Assembly: GCF_032884065.1 (NCBI RefSeq)
Contig: NW_027063627.1
Span: 110,001 to 174,000 of the forward strand
DNA length: 64,000 bases
Direction of reading: 5' to 3'
From: Artemia franciscana
Lineage: Eukaryota; Arthropoda; Branchiopoda; Anostraca; Artemiidae
Below the pieces are notes generated by a model that saw only the letters and a list, made by a program, of their open reading frames with translations, searched no databases and had not been told where the DNA came from. The position numbers and the translations under genes are program-made. Shown here piece after piece: positions 1-13,646 of the stretch (its first letter is position 1; each line of letters begins with the position of its first letter).

Positions 1-420
1 TCCTGATTGACAATCCATTCTCAATCAAGTTCAACGGGAAAAAGTTCAGTGTTTCTCATATCTAGGCTCCCAGCTTTGTAATGATGGATCTTCCTACATT
101 GATGCCCATATGGGAATGCAACAAGCTTTAACAGTCTTGGCTTCTCTTCGGAAAACTTTACGGATTCGCCATGAAGTCAATATCCGAACGAAATCTCACA
201 TTTAAATGGCATTAGTCCACACCGTTCTCCCATTCGGATGCAAAACATGATCGATAAAGCTACAACATACGTGTTTACACCGAATGTATTTAAGCATACA
301 CCGAACGTGTGTAAGCATACCTGTTTGCGAAGGATTCTCTCGCTCCAACTACGTGACCGTATCTACAACGTGGAATTACGTCTAATATGCAATATTCAGA
401 GGGATATCGTGCAGAATTAC
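1..420 (+). pseudogene. Non-LTR retrotransposon RT 3' fragment (family 1)
   Basis: Conceptual translation with stops and frame changes gives the region after the RT catalytic core of a non-LTR element. It has a KFNGKKFSV segment, an SQLCNDGSSY stretch that fits the usual YLGS-x-x-x-DG block, a TKSHI/ALVHTVLPFGCKT block that fits the usual LLYGCETW motif, and then CLRRILSLQLRDRIYNVELR, which fits the post-RT CLRRIL..W.DRI.N.E block. No catalytic FADD is present, because the element enters the window already truncated. The order of motifs is that of RTE/I-like elements. The clade cannot be fixed from this fragment. It lies downstream of TMEM242, in intergenic DNA. Confidence 0.6.
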
Positions 421-1402
421 TGAGACAAAAAATAAGTGAAAATGAGGAGGTGATGTTGGGTAAAGAGAAGATCGATCGAGAAGACAGCTTCACTTACTTG
501 GGTAGTATTATGAGCAAAGACGGTGGATACAGTGTGCAGTGAAAATGTTGAGCAGAATAGCCAAGGTCCAGGGTGGTTTTTTCACATTTGGACAAATTTT
601 GCAAGTATTTTGCAGGTAGGGTTCTCTGAATCCAACCGCATCTACAACGCTGAATTACGTCAATAAACAATATTCAGAGGGATTTTGTGCCAAGTTGCTG
701 AGACTAAAAATAAGTGAAGGCGAAGAGGCAATGTTGGATGAGAAGATCGATGAAGAAGATAGCCAAGCTTAAATTACCTAGGTAGTATTATCAGTAAAGA
801 TGGCTGAAGCAGTGAAGATGTTAGAAGTAGAATAGCCAAGACAAAAGGTTTTTTTTTCACAGTCTTGCAGGTTTTTTTTTCAGAACATTTTGCAAGAATA
901 CGAAGATAAGCCTACAAACCAAGATTAGAATATTGGAAGCCACAGTAATGACCGTGGTAAAAATGACTCCGAAACATAGAGCTTCAGAAGACAGAGGAGG
1001 AAATGCTAGATTTTTTCCCAGAGGAACTGTCAACGGATTGTTTTGGGTATCTGTCTGACTGACCCTATTTCAAACAGTATGCTGTGTGAAAAATGAGTTC
1101 CTAGAGTTCTCACTTCCTAAAGCTATAAACAGAAAAAGTTTGAAATGGGTGATACTCGTTTTCGCGGAAGAAGGATGAAAGATTGCCTAACATCATCCTT
1201 TCTGGCCATCCATCTATGACCAAACGAAAAGCATATTGTCTCGAAATGGGTGGGAAGAGGTTATAATAATGGATTTAAATGAAATTGGTGCGTTTTGGGA
1301 AGGTGATAAGAGGGAAGCTTTGAATAGATGGGATGGAAGAGGAGCAAGCACAGCCGTGTTGGCCTCAGTGAGTTATTAGTGGTAGTAGTAGTAGTAGTAT
1401 GT
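421..1402 (+). pseudogene. Non-LTR retrotransposon C-terminal fragment with (GTA)n tail (family 2)
   Basis: A second, different retroelement remnant. Translation shows MLGKEKIDREDSFTYLGSIM, followed about 300 bp later by a diverged second version (AMLDEKIDEEDS with a damaged YLGS block), so part of the ORF has been tandemly duplicated. After that come TKIRILEATVMTVV and a decayed C-terminal tail ending in EGDKREALNRWDGRG. The fragment ends in a GTA/TAG microsatellite at about 1376-1402, like the short-repeat tails of RTE-type elements. The same 3' segment and tail recur at 42148-42670. Stops and frameshifts throughout make it non-functional. Confidence 0.65.
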
Positions 1403-2165
1403 AGTGATCACTATTAAAGAGCCTCTTTTGAAATCTGTGTATTATGGAATCCCCCAGAGCACCTGATTCACCAAAACGTTTTTAGTCAAGTCTGTTGTCA
1501 CTTTTAGGCTAGAAGAAACATCAAGGAGGACAGAAGTATAACTGGGAGAACCTGGCCAATTTGGATCTTAAACCTATCGGGCCTCTCTCACAGCCTTAGA
1601 CTCTTACTGTCACTTTACACCGAAATTGGTTTAGATCTGGTTGCACTAGTCCATCTGCTAAATCGTATCAGGAAAATAATTTAGGACCCCTTCCTCCAAA
1701 AAGGTCAGATCAGCTACAGACTTCCAGAAGTGATAAGCACTTATTATTCATTTCCACCAGTAATGGTCAGAATTCAATAGTAGATTTGTAGATGTCCTGA
1801 AGACAAAAAATTTAGGAACTGTCCCGTTCCACAGAGGGTAACGATAGAACAAGAGAAAAGCAACAACCTGAATCACAGTTTTTACCCAGTAGTGGCACAG
1901 GGGATTGAATTCGTCTTGACAGTGCAAGGTATCGAATGGGCCTGGAATTACGCAAAGATTACGCATTGGCGTCTCCAAATTACCAAACCAGAAGAAAAAG
2001 TGGAAGAAAAAGAAAAAAAAAATAATGGGCAACAGTTTTATTTTCAAGAACCTTCTTATCTACAAAAACAAATGAAGATCGGTACAATACATTAGCACAA
2101 TAAAATAAAAACCAAGTCATTCATAGTCCTTAATTTCGTATATCTTTCTTCTTTTGACCTTGCAT
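1403..2165. other. Intergenic stretch with no recognised gene
   Basis: Unique-looking AT-rich sequence between the retroelement tail and the 3' end of TMEM242. The two overlapping open frames around 1750-2095 are antisense to each other, run through poly-Phe and poly-Lys codons, and show no family signature, so I do not call them genes. Confidence 0.5.
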
Positions 2166-2171
2166 TTTATT
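2166..2171 (-). terminator. TMEM242: Poly(A) signal of TMEM242
   Basis: TTTATT on the plus strand reads AATAAA on the minus strand. It lies about 140 nt after the TMEM242 stop codon, which is a suitable spacing for a short 3' UTR. It is the first canonical hexamer found downstream of the stop. Confidence 0.6.
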
Positions 2172-2308
2172 GAATATGTGTCTCACAACAAATTTCAAGA
2201 GATGCAAAAGAAACTAGTTCACTTTTCAAGGAAGAGTTTACTTTCTTATTTCTAGAGCCATTTGTGATTAACGCCAAAAATTGCAATGGAAATACGAACA
2301 AGGAAGTG

Positions 2309-2485
2309 TCAGCTACTCTCAGACGAAGTATCTTCACGGAGTTTATCTTGCTTCTTTTTGTTATCTTCGTCTATGATGTACTGAAGGAGATCATTTAAAC
2401 CCGAGAATTCAGTTCTGCCGTGAGGTGGATTATTTTTCGGAATTGAAGGCAACATCGATCCCACTTTGCTTCGGAATTCGGAAAT
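2309..2485 (-). CDS. TMEM242: TMEM242 homologue, last coding exon
   Basis: The minus strand shows a pyrimidine-containing acceptor ending in CATTTCAG directly before ATTTCCGAATTC. The exon is open for 58 codons to a TGA. It starts ISEFRSKVGSMLPSIPKN, which fits the segment after the second membrane helix of vertebrate TMEM242 (pattern DFRSKMQ..FP.IPKN), and continues with a GRTEFSGLNDLLQYI segment and an acidic/basic tail rich in K, D, E and S. It is phase 0 and follows the donor at 45216/45217. TMEM242 is a small mitochondrial inner-membrane protein. In mammals it works with TMEM70 in assembling the ATP synthase c-ring and associates with complex I assembly factors. The identification comes from remembered family motifs and was not checked by a database search. 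Confidence 0.82.
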   Translation of the reverse strand: MSEFRSKVGSMLPSIPKNNPPHGRTEFSGLNDLLQYIIDEDNKKKQDKLREDTSSESS

Positions 2486-2520
2486 CTGAAATGGATTAGC
2501 GTTAGTAGCGTTAGAAAACT

Positions 2521-3780
2521 AAAAAAATATGAATAAATATATATAAAAATAAGTTGTTTGTGGGTTATGTCTGTCTGTCTGTCTGTCGAGTGACGTCGTG
2601 TTTGTCCGCATATGACGTCTGAATTATTTCACACTAATACAAAAGAAGAAAAAAAACTAAAAAAGGTAAAAACTACAAAAAAACTAAAAAGAAAAAAAAC
2701 TAAAAAAGCTAAAAAACTAAAAAAAACTAAAAAAAGGTAAAAAACTAGAAACTAAAAAAAACTGAAAAAACTAAAAAAAGGCAAAAACTAAAAAAAACTA
2801 AAAACTAATAAAAAAACTAAAAAAGCTAAAAAACTAAAAAAACTAAAAAAACTAAAAAAAGGTAAAAAAAAAAAAAAAAAATAAGTTGTCTGTGTGTGGA
2901 TCTGTGGATGGATCAGGTGACGTCATGTTTGTCCGCATATGACGTCTGAATTATTTCACACTAATACAAAAGAAGAAAAAAACTAAAAAAGGTAAAAACT
3001 ACAAAAAAAACTAAAAAGAAAAAAAAAACAAAAAAAGCAAAAAAACTAAAAAAAACTAAAAAAAGGTAAAAATCTAATGACTACAAAAAAACTGAAAAAA
3101 ATAAAAAAAGGCAAAAACTACAAAAAAAAATAAAAACTAATAAAAAAACTAAAAAAGCTAAAAAACTAAAAAAACTAAAAAAAAAACTAAAAAAAGGTAA
3201 AAAACTAAAAAAAACTAAAAACTAAAAAAGAAAAAAACTAAAAAAAAGGAAAAACTGAAAAATAAAAGAGAAAAAGAAAACTAAAAAAATATGAATAAAT
3301 ATATATAAAAATAAGTTGTTTGTGGGTTATGTCTGTCTGTCTGTCTGTCGAGTGACGTCGTGTTTGTCCGCATATGACGTCTGAATTATTTCACACTAAT
3401 ACAAAAGAAGAAAAAAACTAAAAAAGGTAAAAAGTACAAAAAAAACTAAAAAGAAAAAAAACTAAAAAAGCTAAAAAACTAAAAAAAACTAAAAAAAGGT
3501 AAAAAACTAAAAACTAAAAAAAAACTGAAAAAACTAAAAAAGGCAAAAACTAAAAAAAAACTAAAAACTAAAAAAGGCAAAAACTAAAAAAAAACTAAAA
3601 ACTAATAAAAAAACTAAAAAAGCTAAAAAACTAAAAAAACTAAAAAAACTAAAAAAGGTAAAAAAAAAAAAAAAACTAAAAACTAAAAAAGAAAAAACTA
3701 AAAAAAAGGAAAAAACTGAAAAATAAGAGAAAAAGAAAACTAAAAAAATATTAATAAATATAAAAAATATAAATATAAAT
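2521..3780 (+). repeat. A-rich CTAAAAA / GGTAAAAA minisatellite with iterated Helitron 5' ends
   Basis: The stretch consists of variable ACTAAAAAA units interrupted by GGTAAAAA, GGCAAAAAC and GCTAAAAA variants. It contains three Helitron-like 5' segments (about 2541, 2880 and 3305) that begin ATAAAAATAAGTTGT and are followed by TGTCTGTCTG and GACGTC motifs. The segments at 2541 and 3305 are near-identical over more than 100 bp, a tandem duplication with a period of about 765 bp. Open frames in it are phenylalanine-rich artefacts. Confidence 0.8.
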
Positions 3781-3799
3781 ATAATATAAATTAGCAATC

Positions 3800-4335
3800 A
3801 ACAAAGCACCGAGACACAAATGACGACCGGGACACAGGGAGTATAAATGACGACCAGGACATAAGTAAAAAAAAAACTAAAAAAACTAAAAAAATGGTAA
3901 AAACTACAAAAAAACTAAAAACTAATAAAAAAACTAAAAAATCTAAAAATCTAAATAAACTAAAAAAGAAAAAAAAGAAAAAAGGAAAAAAATAAAGGAG
4001 AAAAACAAAACTAAAAAACGAATGTATATACAGACCGGGACACCGGGATACAAATGACGACCGGGACACAGGGAATATAAATGACGACCGGGACACAGGG
4101 ACACAACTACAGTGGGGACGCCGGGGGGCACAGGGGGATATAAATGACGACCGGGACACCGGGACACAAGGAATATAAATGACGCCCTGGACACTCAAAG
4201 AGAAATCATAGACTGGAACACCGGGACACAAATGACGACCGGGACACAGGGAATATAAATGACGACCGGGACACAGGGACATAACTACAAAGGGGACGCC
4301 GGGGTGCACAGGGGATATATAAATGACGATGGCGA
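3800..4335 (+). repeat. GC-rich GACGACCGGGACAC minisatellite
   Basis: Iterations of ATGACGACCGGGACACAGGG with AATATAA, GGGGATAT or CACAACTAC spacers, giving irregular units of about 25-45 bp. The same minisatellite occurs inside the other Helitron copies (6280-6790, 7500-7900, 9425-9540, 11360-12040). It is an internal component of this Helitron family, and reading frames through it (CPGRHL repeats) are not genes. Confidence 0.75.
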
Positions 4336-4544
4336 CTCAGGGAATGGTCGATTAGCAATCACCATCAACAAAGCTCAAGGGCTATCATTAGAATCATGAG
4401 GTATAGATCTGAATACGGATTGTTTTCCCATGGACCATTATATGTTGCATGTTCAAGAGTCGGTAAACCTGACAATCTATTTATATGCACAGACAATGGG
4501 ACAGCAAAGAATGTTGTATATTCGCAAGTTTTACGTAGTTAAAA

Positions 4545-4548
<4 letters not shown>

Positions 4549-4627
<79 letters not shown>
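4549..4627. repeat. (TA)n microsatellite inside H1
   Basis: Almost perfect TA dinucleotide run between the decayed helicase end and the GC-rich 3' terminal region of H1. Confidence 0.95.
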
Positions 4628-4636
<9 letters not shown>

Positions 4637-4790
4637 CTATATTCAGAGGCGGGACATAGGGACACAACTACAATGGCGCGTAACTAATATGGCGCGTAAC
4701 GACTTACGCGCGCGGGGGGGCTTGGGGGGGGCGCGAAGCGCCCCCACCAACTAGGTGTTGGGGTGGCGCGAAGCGCCACCCCAACAGCTA

Positions 4791-4791
<1 letters not shown>

Positions 4792-4862
<71 letters not shown>
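4792..4862. repeat. (TA)n microsatellite at the H1 3' flank
   Basis: A TA run begins at the base following CTAG, so the element sits in a TA microsatellite. Confidence 0.95.
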
Positions 4863-8594
<3,732 letters not shown>

Positions 8595-9151
8595 TAGTTT
8601 TTTTTTTTTTACTTATGTCCTGGTCGTCATTTATACTCCCTGTGTCCCGGTGCTTTGTTGATTGCTAATCGAACATTCCTTTTGTCCTGGTCGCTTTCTC
8701 TTTGAGTGTCGTCATTTATTAGTTTTTTCCTTTTTTTTTAGTTTTTTATTGGTTTTTACCTTTATTTTAGCTTATTTTTCAGTTTTTTCCTTTTTTTTAG
8801 TTTTTTTTTATTTTTTATTTTTTTTAGTTTTTTACCTTTTTTTAGTTTTTTTAGTTTTTTTAGTTTTTTAGCTTTTTTACTTTTTTTATTAGTTTTTAGT
8901 TTTTTTTTGTAGTTTTTGCCTTTTTTTAGTTTTTTCAGTTTTTTTTTTAGTTTTTTATTGGTTTTTACCTTTATAGTTTTTTTAGTTTTTTAGCTTTTTT
9001 ATTTTTTTTATTAGTTTTTAGTTTTTTTTTGTAGTTTTTGCCTTTTTTTAGTTTTTTCAGTTTTGACGTCACCTAATCCAGTTTTTTCAGGTGACGTCAC
9101 CTGACACATCCATCCATCCATCCACAGACAACTTATTTTTATATATATAGA
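8595..9151 (-). mobile_element. Partial Helitron H4b (5' half only)
   Basis: A second 5' end on the minus strand begins at about 9151 (TCTATATATATAAAAATAAG), with GGTGACGTCACC-type palindromes and the CTAAAAA array. It runs directly into H4 without its own 3' terminator. This repeats the stacking of 5' halves seen in H1. Confidence 0.6.
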
Positions 9152-9172
9152 AGATAGATATATATATATATA

Positions 9173-10476
9173 CTAGCTGTTGGGGTGGCGCTTCGCGCCA
9201 CCCCAACACCTAGTTGGTGGGGGCGCTTCGCGCCCCCCCCAAGCCCCCCCGCGCGCGTAAGTCGTTACGCGCCATAATAGTTACGCGCCATTGTAGTTGT
9301 GTCCCTATGTCCCACCTGTGAATATAGATATATATATATATATATGGTTTTAACTACGTAAAACTTGCGAATATACAACATTCTTTGCTGTCCCATTGTC
9401 TTTGCATATAAATAGATTGTCAGGTTATCCCCCTGTTTCCCCCGGTGTCCCCGTTGTAGTTGTGTCCCTGTGTCCCGGTCGTCATTTATATTCCCTGTGT
9501 CCCGGGTCCCGGTCATCATTTGTATCCCGGTGTCCCGGTCTGTATATACATTCGTTTTTTAGTTTTGTTTTTCTCCTTTATTTTTTTCCTTTTTTTTTCT
9601 TTTTTAGTTTATTTAGATTTTTAGATTTTTTAGTTTTTTTATTAGTTTTTAGTTTTTTTTTCTTTTTAGTTTTTTTGTAGTTTTTACCTTCTTTTTAGTT
9701 TTGTTAATTTTTTTTTTACTTGTGTCCTGGTCGTCATTTATACTCCCTGTGTCCCGGTGCTTTGTTGATTGCTAATCGAACATTCCTTTTGTCCTGGTCG
9801 CTTTCTCTTTGAGTGTCGTCATTTATTTTTTTCTTTTTTAGTTCTTTTAGTTTTTACCTTTTTTAGTTTTTTTTTAGTTTTTAGTTTTTTTAGTTTTTTA
9901 CCTTTTTTTAGTTTTTTTAGTTTTTTAGCTTTTTTATTTTTTTTATTAGTTTTTAGTTTTTTTGTAGTTTTTGCCTTTTTTTTTAGTTTTTTGTCCTGGT
10001 CGCTTTCTCTTTGAGTGTCGTCATTTATTAGTTTTTTCCTTTTTTTTTTTAGTTTTTTATTGGTTTTTACCTTTATTTTAGCTTATTTTTCAGTTTTTTC
10101 CTTTTTTTTAGTTTTTTTTTATTTTTTATTTTTTTTAGTTTTTTACCTTTTTTTAGTTTTTTTAGTTTTTTTAGTTTTTTAGCTTTTTTACTTTTTTTAT
10201 TAGTTTTTAGTTTTTTTTTGTAGTTTTTGCCTTTTTTTAGTTTTTTCAGTTTTTTTTTAGTTTTTTATTGGTTTTTACCTTTATAGTTTTTTTAGTTTTT
10301 TAGCTTTTTTATTTTTTTTATTAGTTTTTAGTTTTTTTTGTAGTTTTTGCCTTTTTTTAGTTTTTTCAGTTTTGACGTCACCTAATCCAGTTTTTTCAGG
10401 TGACGTCACCTGACACATCCATCCACACATCCATCCACACATCCACAGACAGACAACTTATTTTTATATATATAGA
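9173..10476 (-). mobile_element. Non-autonomous Helitron copy H5 (left arm of a palindromic pair)
   Basis: Minus-strand element with the 5' TC at 10476-10475 and the 3' CTAG at 9173-9176, behind the 13-bp stem (9179-9191 with 9195-9207). The order from the 5' end is: TGTCTG/TCCATCCA block, GGTGACGTCACC, CTAAAAA array, ACACTCAAAGAG linker, minisatellite, helicase remnant, and the GC-rich double hairpin. It is a close relative of H4 and of the inverted neighbour H6. Confidence 0.75.
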
Positions 10477-10480
10477 TAGA

Positions 10481-10519
<39 letters not shown>

Positions 10520-10522
<3 letters not shown>

Positions 10523-12413
10523 ATATATATAAAAATAAGTTGTCTGTCTGTGGATGTGTGGATGGATGTGTGGATGGATGTGTCAGGTGACGTCACCTGA
10601 AAAAACTGGATCAGGTGACGTCAAAACTGAAAAAACTAAAAAAAGGCAAAAACTACAAAAAAAACTAAAAACTAATAAAAAAAATAAAAAAGCTAAAAAA
10701 CTAAAAAAACTATAAAGGTAAAAACCAATAAAAAACTAAAAAAAAAACTGAAAAAACTAAAAAAAGGCAAAAACTACAAAAAAAACTAAAAACTAATAAA
10801 AAAAGTAAAAAAGCTAAAAAACTAAAAAAACTAAAAAAAGGTAAAAAACTAAAAAAAATAAAAAATAAAAAAAACTAAAAAAAAGGAAAAAACTGAAAAA
10901 TAAGCTAAAATAAAGGTAAAAACCAATAAAAAACTAAAAAAAAAAGGAAAAAACTAATAAATGACGACACTCAAAGAGAAAAAAAAGGCAAAAACTACAA
11001 AAAAAACTAAAAACTAATAAAAAAAATAAAAAAGCTAAAAAACTAAAAAAACTAAAAAAAGGCAAAAACTACAAAAAAAACTAAAAACTAATAAAAAAGC
11101 TAAAAAACTAAAAAAACTAAAAAAAAGGCAAAAACTACAAAAAAACTAAAAACTAATAAAAAAAATAAAAAAGCTAAAAAACTAAAAAAAACTAAAAAAA
11201 CTAAAAAAAGGTAAAAAACTAAAAAAACTAAAAACTAAAAAAAACTAAAAAAGGTAAAAACTAAAAGAACTAAAAAAGAAAAAAATAAATGACGACACTC
11301 AAAGAGAAAGCGACCAGGACAAAAGGAATGTTCGATTAGCAATCAACAAAGCACCGGGACACAGGGAGTATAAATGACGACCCGGGGGAAACAGGGGGAT
11401 ATAAATGACGACCGGGACAAAAAAACTAAAAGAAAAAAAAACTAAAAACTAATAAAAAAACTAAAAAATCTAAAAATCTAAATAAGCTAAAAAAGAAAAA
11501 AAAAGGAAAAAAATAAAGGAGAAAAACAAAACTAAAAAACGAATGTATATACAGACCGGGACACCGGGATACAAATGACGACCGGGACCCGGGACACAGG
11601 GAATATAAATGACGACGGGACACAGGGACACAACTCCGGTACACCGGGATACAAATGACGACCGGGACACAGGGAATATAAATGACGACCGGGACACAGG
11701 GACACAACTACAACGGGGACACCGGGGGAAACAGGGGGATATAAATGACGACCGGGACAAAAAAACTAAAAAGAAAAAAAAACTAAAAACTAATAAAAAA
11801 ACTAAAAAATCTAAAAATCTAAATAAGCTAAAAAAGAAAAAAAAAGGAAAAAAATAAAGGAGAAAAACAAAACTAAAAAACGAATGTATATTCAGACCGG
11901 GACACCGGGATACAAATGACGACCGGGACCCGGGACACAGGGAATATAAATGACGACCGGGACACAGGGACACAACTACAACGGGGACACCGGGGGAAAC
12001 AGGGGGATGTAAATGACGACCGGGACACCGGGACAGGGAATGGTCGATTAGCAATCACCATCAACAAAGCTCAAGGGCAATCATTAGAATCATGAGGTAT
12101 AGATCTGAATACAGATTGTTTTCCCATGGACCATTATATGTTGCATGTTCAAGAGTCGGTAAACCTGACAATCTATTTATATGCAAAGACAATGGGACAG
12201 CAAAGAATGTTGTATATTCGCAAGTTTTACGTAGTTAAAACCATATATATATATCTATCTATATTCACAGGTGGGACATAGGGACACAACTACAATGGCG
12301 CGTAACTATTATGGCGCGTAACGACTTACGCGCGCGGGGGGGCTTGGGGGGGGCGCGAAGCGCCCCCACCAACTAGGTGTTGGGGTGGCGCGAAGCGCCA
12401 CCCCAACAGCTAG
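10520..12413 (+). mobile_element. Non-autonomous Helitron copy H6 (right arm of a palindromic pair)
   Basis: 5' end A|TC at 10520-10521 (TCTATATATATAAAAATAAG). The 3' stem is 12379-12391 with 12395-12407, and CTAG is at 12410-12413, followed by T. Inside are TGACGTCA-type palindromes, long CTAAAAA arrays (10620-11285), two blocks of minisatellite (11360-11720 and 11720-12040) and a helicase 3' remnant (12040-12240). About 1,894 bp and not coding. Confidence 0.8.
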
Positions 12414-12436
12414 TATATATATATATATATATATAT

Positions 12437-12559
12437 ATTCACAGGTGGGCCACAGGGACACAACTACAATGGCGCGTAACTAATACGGCATGTAACGACT
12501 TACGCACGCGGGGGAGCTTGGGGGGGGGGGGGGGGGCTCAAAGCGTCCCCAACAGCTAG
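12437..12559 (+). mobile_element. Solo Helitron 3' end
   Basis: It starts at TTCACAGGTGGGCCACAGGG and repeats the ATGGCGCGTAAC and G-rich terminal region. It ends AACAGCTAG at 12559, followed by T and a TA run. The terminal hairpin is damaged (poly-G followed by CTCAAAGCGTCCCC). There is no matching 5' end, so it is a 3' fragment or an aborted extension of H6. Confidence 0.55.
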
Positions 12560-12561
12560 TA

Positions 12562-12714
<153 letters not shown>

Positions 12715-12749
12715 ATATAAAAATAAGTTGTCTGTCTGTGTGTCTGTCT

Positions 12750-12835
12750 GTGGATCAGGTGACGTCATGTTTCTGTGTTGACTGACGTCATGAAATTAGT
12801 TGTCGTCATTTTTGCTTTGACGGTGACGTCATTCA
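12750..12835 (+). promoter_or_regulatory. Cluster of TGACGTCA (CRE-like) sites at the Helitron 5' end
   Basis: Three TGACGTCA octamers lie within 80 bp, between the 5' terminus and the ORF start. The octamer is the known CREB/ATF binding palindrome. Similar sites recur at the 5' end of every copy (for example GGTGACGTCACC at about 8530, 10380 and 10590). A role as element promoter is inference. Confidence 0.35.
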
Positions 12836-12872
12836 AGATATTTAAGACATATGTTCACGTAGAAATCTATTA

Positions 12873-13646
12873 ATGTTTAAGTTTACAATGACTGATGAAC
12901 TTACCATGGCAAAAGCCGATGAAGATGCTCAAAGAGTCTATGCCAAAAAACTTGCTGCTGATAGAGAAAGTCAGAAAAGAAAGCGTGCCGAGGAATCAAA
13001 AGAAGAGCAAGGAAACAGGCTTGAGGCTGATACAGAAAGAAAGAACAGAAAGCGTGCCGAGGAATCAAAAGAACAGCAAGGAAACAGGCTGGAGGCTGAT
13101 AGAGAAAGAAAGAACAGAAAGCGTGCCGAGGAATCAAAAGAACAGCAAGGAAACAGGCTTGAGGCTGATAGAGAAAAAAAGAACAGAAAGCGTGCCGAGG
13201 AACTACCAGAGCAACGCGGAAGCAGACTTGCTGCTAAAAGAGAAAGTGAAAAATGAAGGCGTGCCGAGGAATTACAAGAACAGCAAGAAATCAGGCTTGC
13301 TGCTGATAGAGAAAGTAAGAAAAGAAAGCGTGCCGAGGAATCACAAGAACAGCAAGAAATCAGGCTTGCTGCTGATAGAGAAAGTAAGAAAAGAAAGCGT
13401 GCCGAGGAATCAGAGCAACCTGAAAGTTATCGCCTGGCATTCAGGTACAACCCAGTCGATGATTATAGCTTGAGTAGATGTGTTCAAATCGGGACAATGT
13501 CTAAAATTTGTCCCTATTGCAAGGCCTTGAAATTCAATGGTGAAACAATGGGAATGTGTTGTGCCTCAGGAAAAGTTAAACTTCCTCTATTGGCTGCACC
13601 ACCAGAGCCATTGAAGACGAATGAATGCTTACCTGAAAAATTCTAA
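12873..13646 (+). pseudogene. Helitron ORF, N-terminal repeat and zinc-finger region
   Basis: The frame opens with ATG at 12873 and is in frame to TAA at 13644-13646, except for one TGA at 13254-13256. Residues from about 25 to 190 form seven tandem 23-residue units of the type LEADRERKNRKRAEESKEQQ, strongly charged and probably helical. Unit 5 holds the nonsense codon. After the repeats come a YNPVDDYSLSRC segment and a C-x-x-C...CC motif (ICPYCKALKFNGE, GMCCASGKVKLP), which is the N-terminal zinc-binding block of Helitron replicases. The ORF then stops at the junction with helicase sequence, where the Rep domain and the N-terminal half of the helicase are deleted. Confidence 0.75.

Larger units (their letters stand above)
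2541..4791 (+). mobile_element. Non-autonomous Helitron copy H1
   Basis: The 3' terminus is clear. A 13-bp perfect stem (GTTGGGGTGGCGC, 4757-4769, with its complement at 4773-4785, loop GAA) is followed two bases later by CTAG at 4788-4791 and a T, as expected for Helitron A|T insertion. The interior includes the CTAAAAA array, the GACGACCGGGACAC minisatellite, and about 230 bp (4330-4545) of decayed PIF1-type helicase 3' end, with ITINKAQG and IDLNTDCF still readable. The 5' end begins TATATATAAAAATAAGTTG but lacks a clear TC, so the boundary is approximate and several 5' segments are stacked. Confidence 0.7.
9173..12413. repeat. Large inverted repeat: head-to-head Helitrons H5 and H6
   Basis: H5 (minus) and H6 (plus) face each other with their 5' ends 43 bp apart. 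The spacer is mostly (AT)n. The central about 200 bp is so symmetric that both strands encode nearly the same 66-residue open frame (10396-10600). Further out, matching landmarks appear at mirrored positions (the ACACTCAAAGAG linker, the minisatellite, the terminal hairpins). The arms differ by indels: 1.30 kb on the left and 1.89 kb on the right. Confidence 0.8.

Noticed and set aside
3800..4330. CRISPR-like regularly spaced direct repeats
   Set aside because: Units and spacers vary in length, spacers are themselves repeated and the host is a eukaryote. It is a minisatellite.
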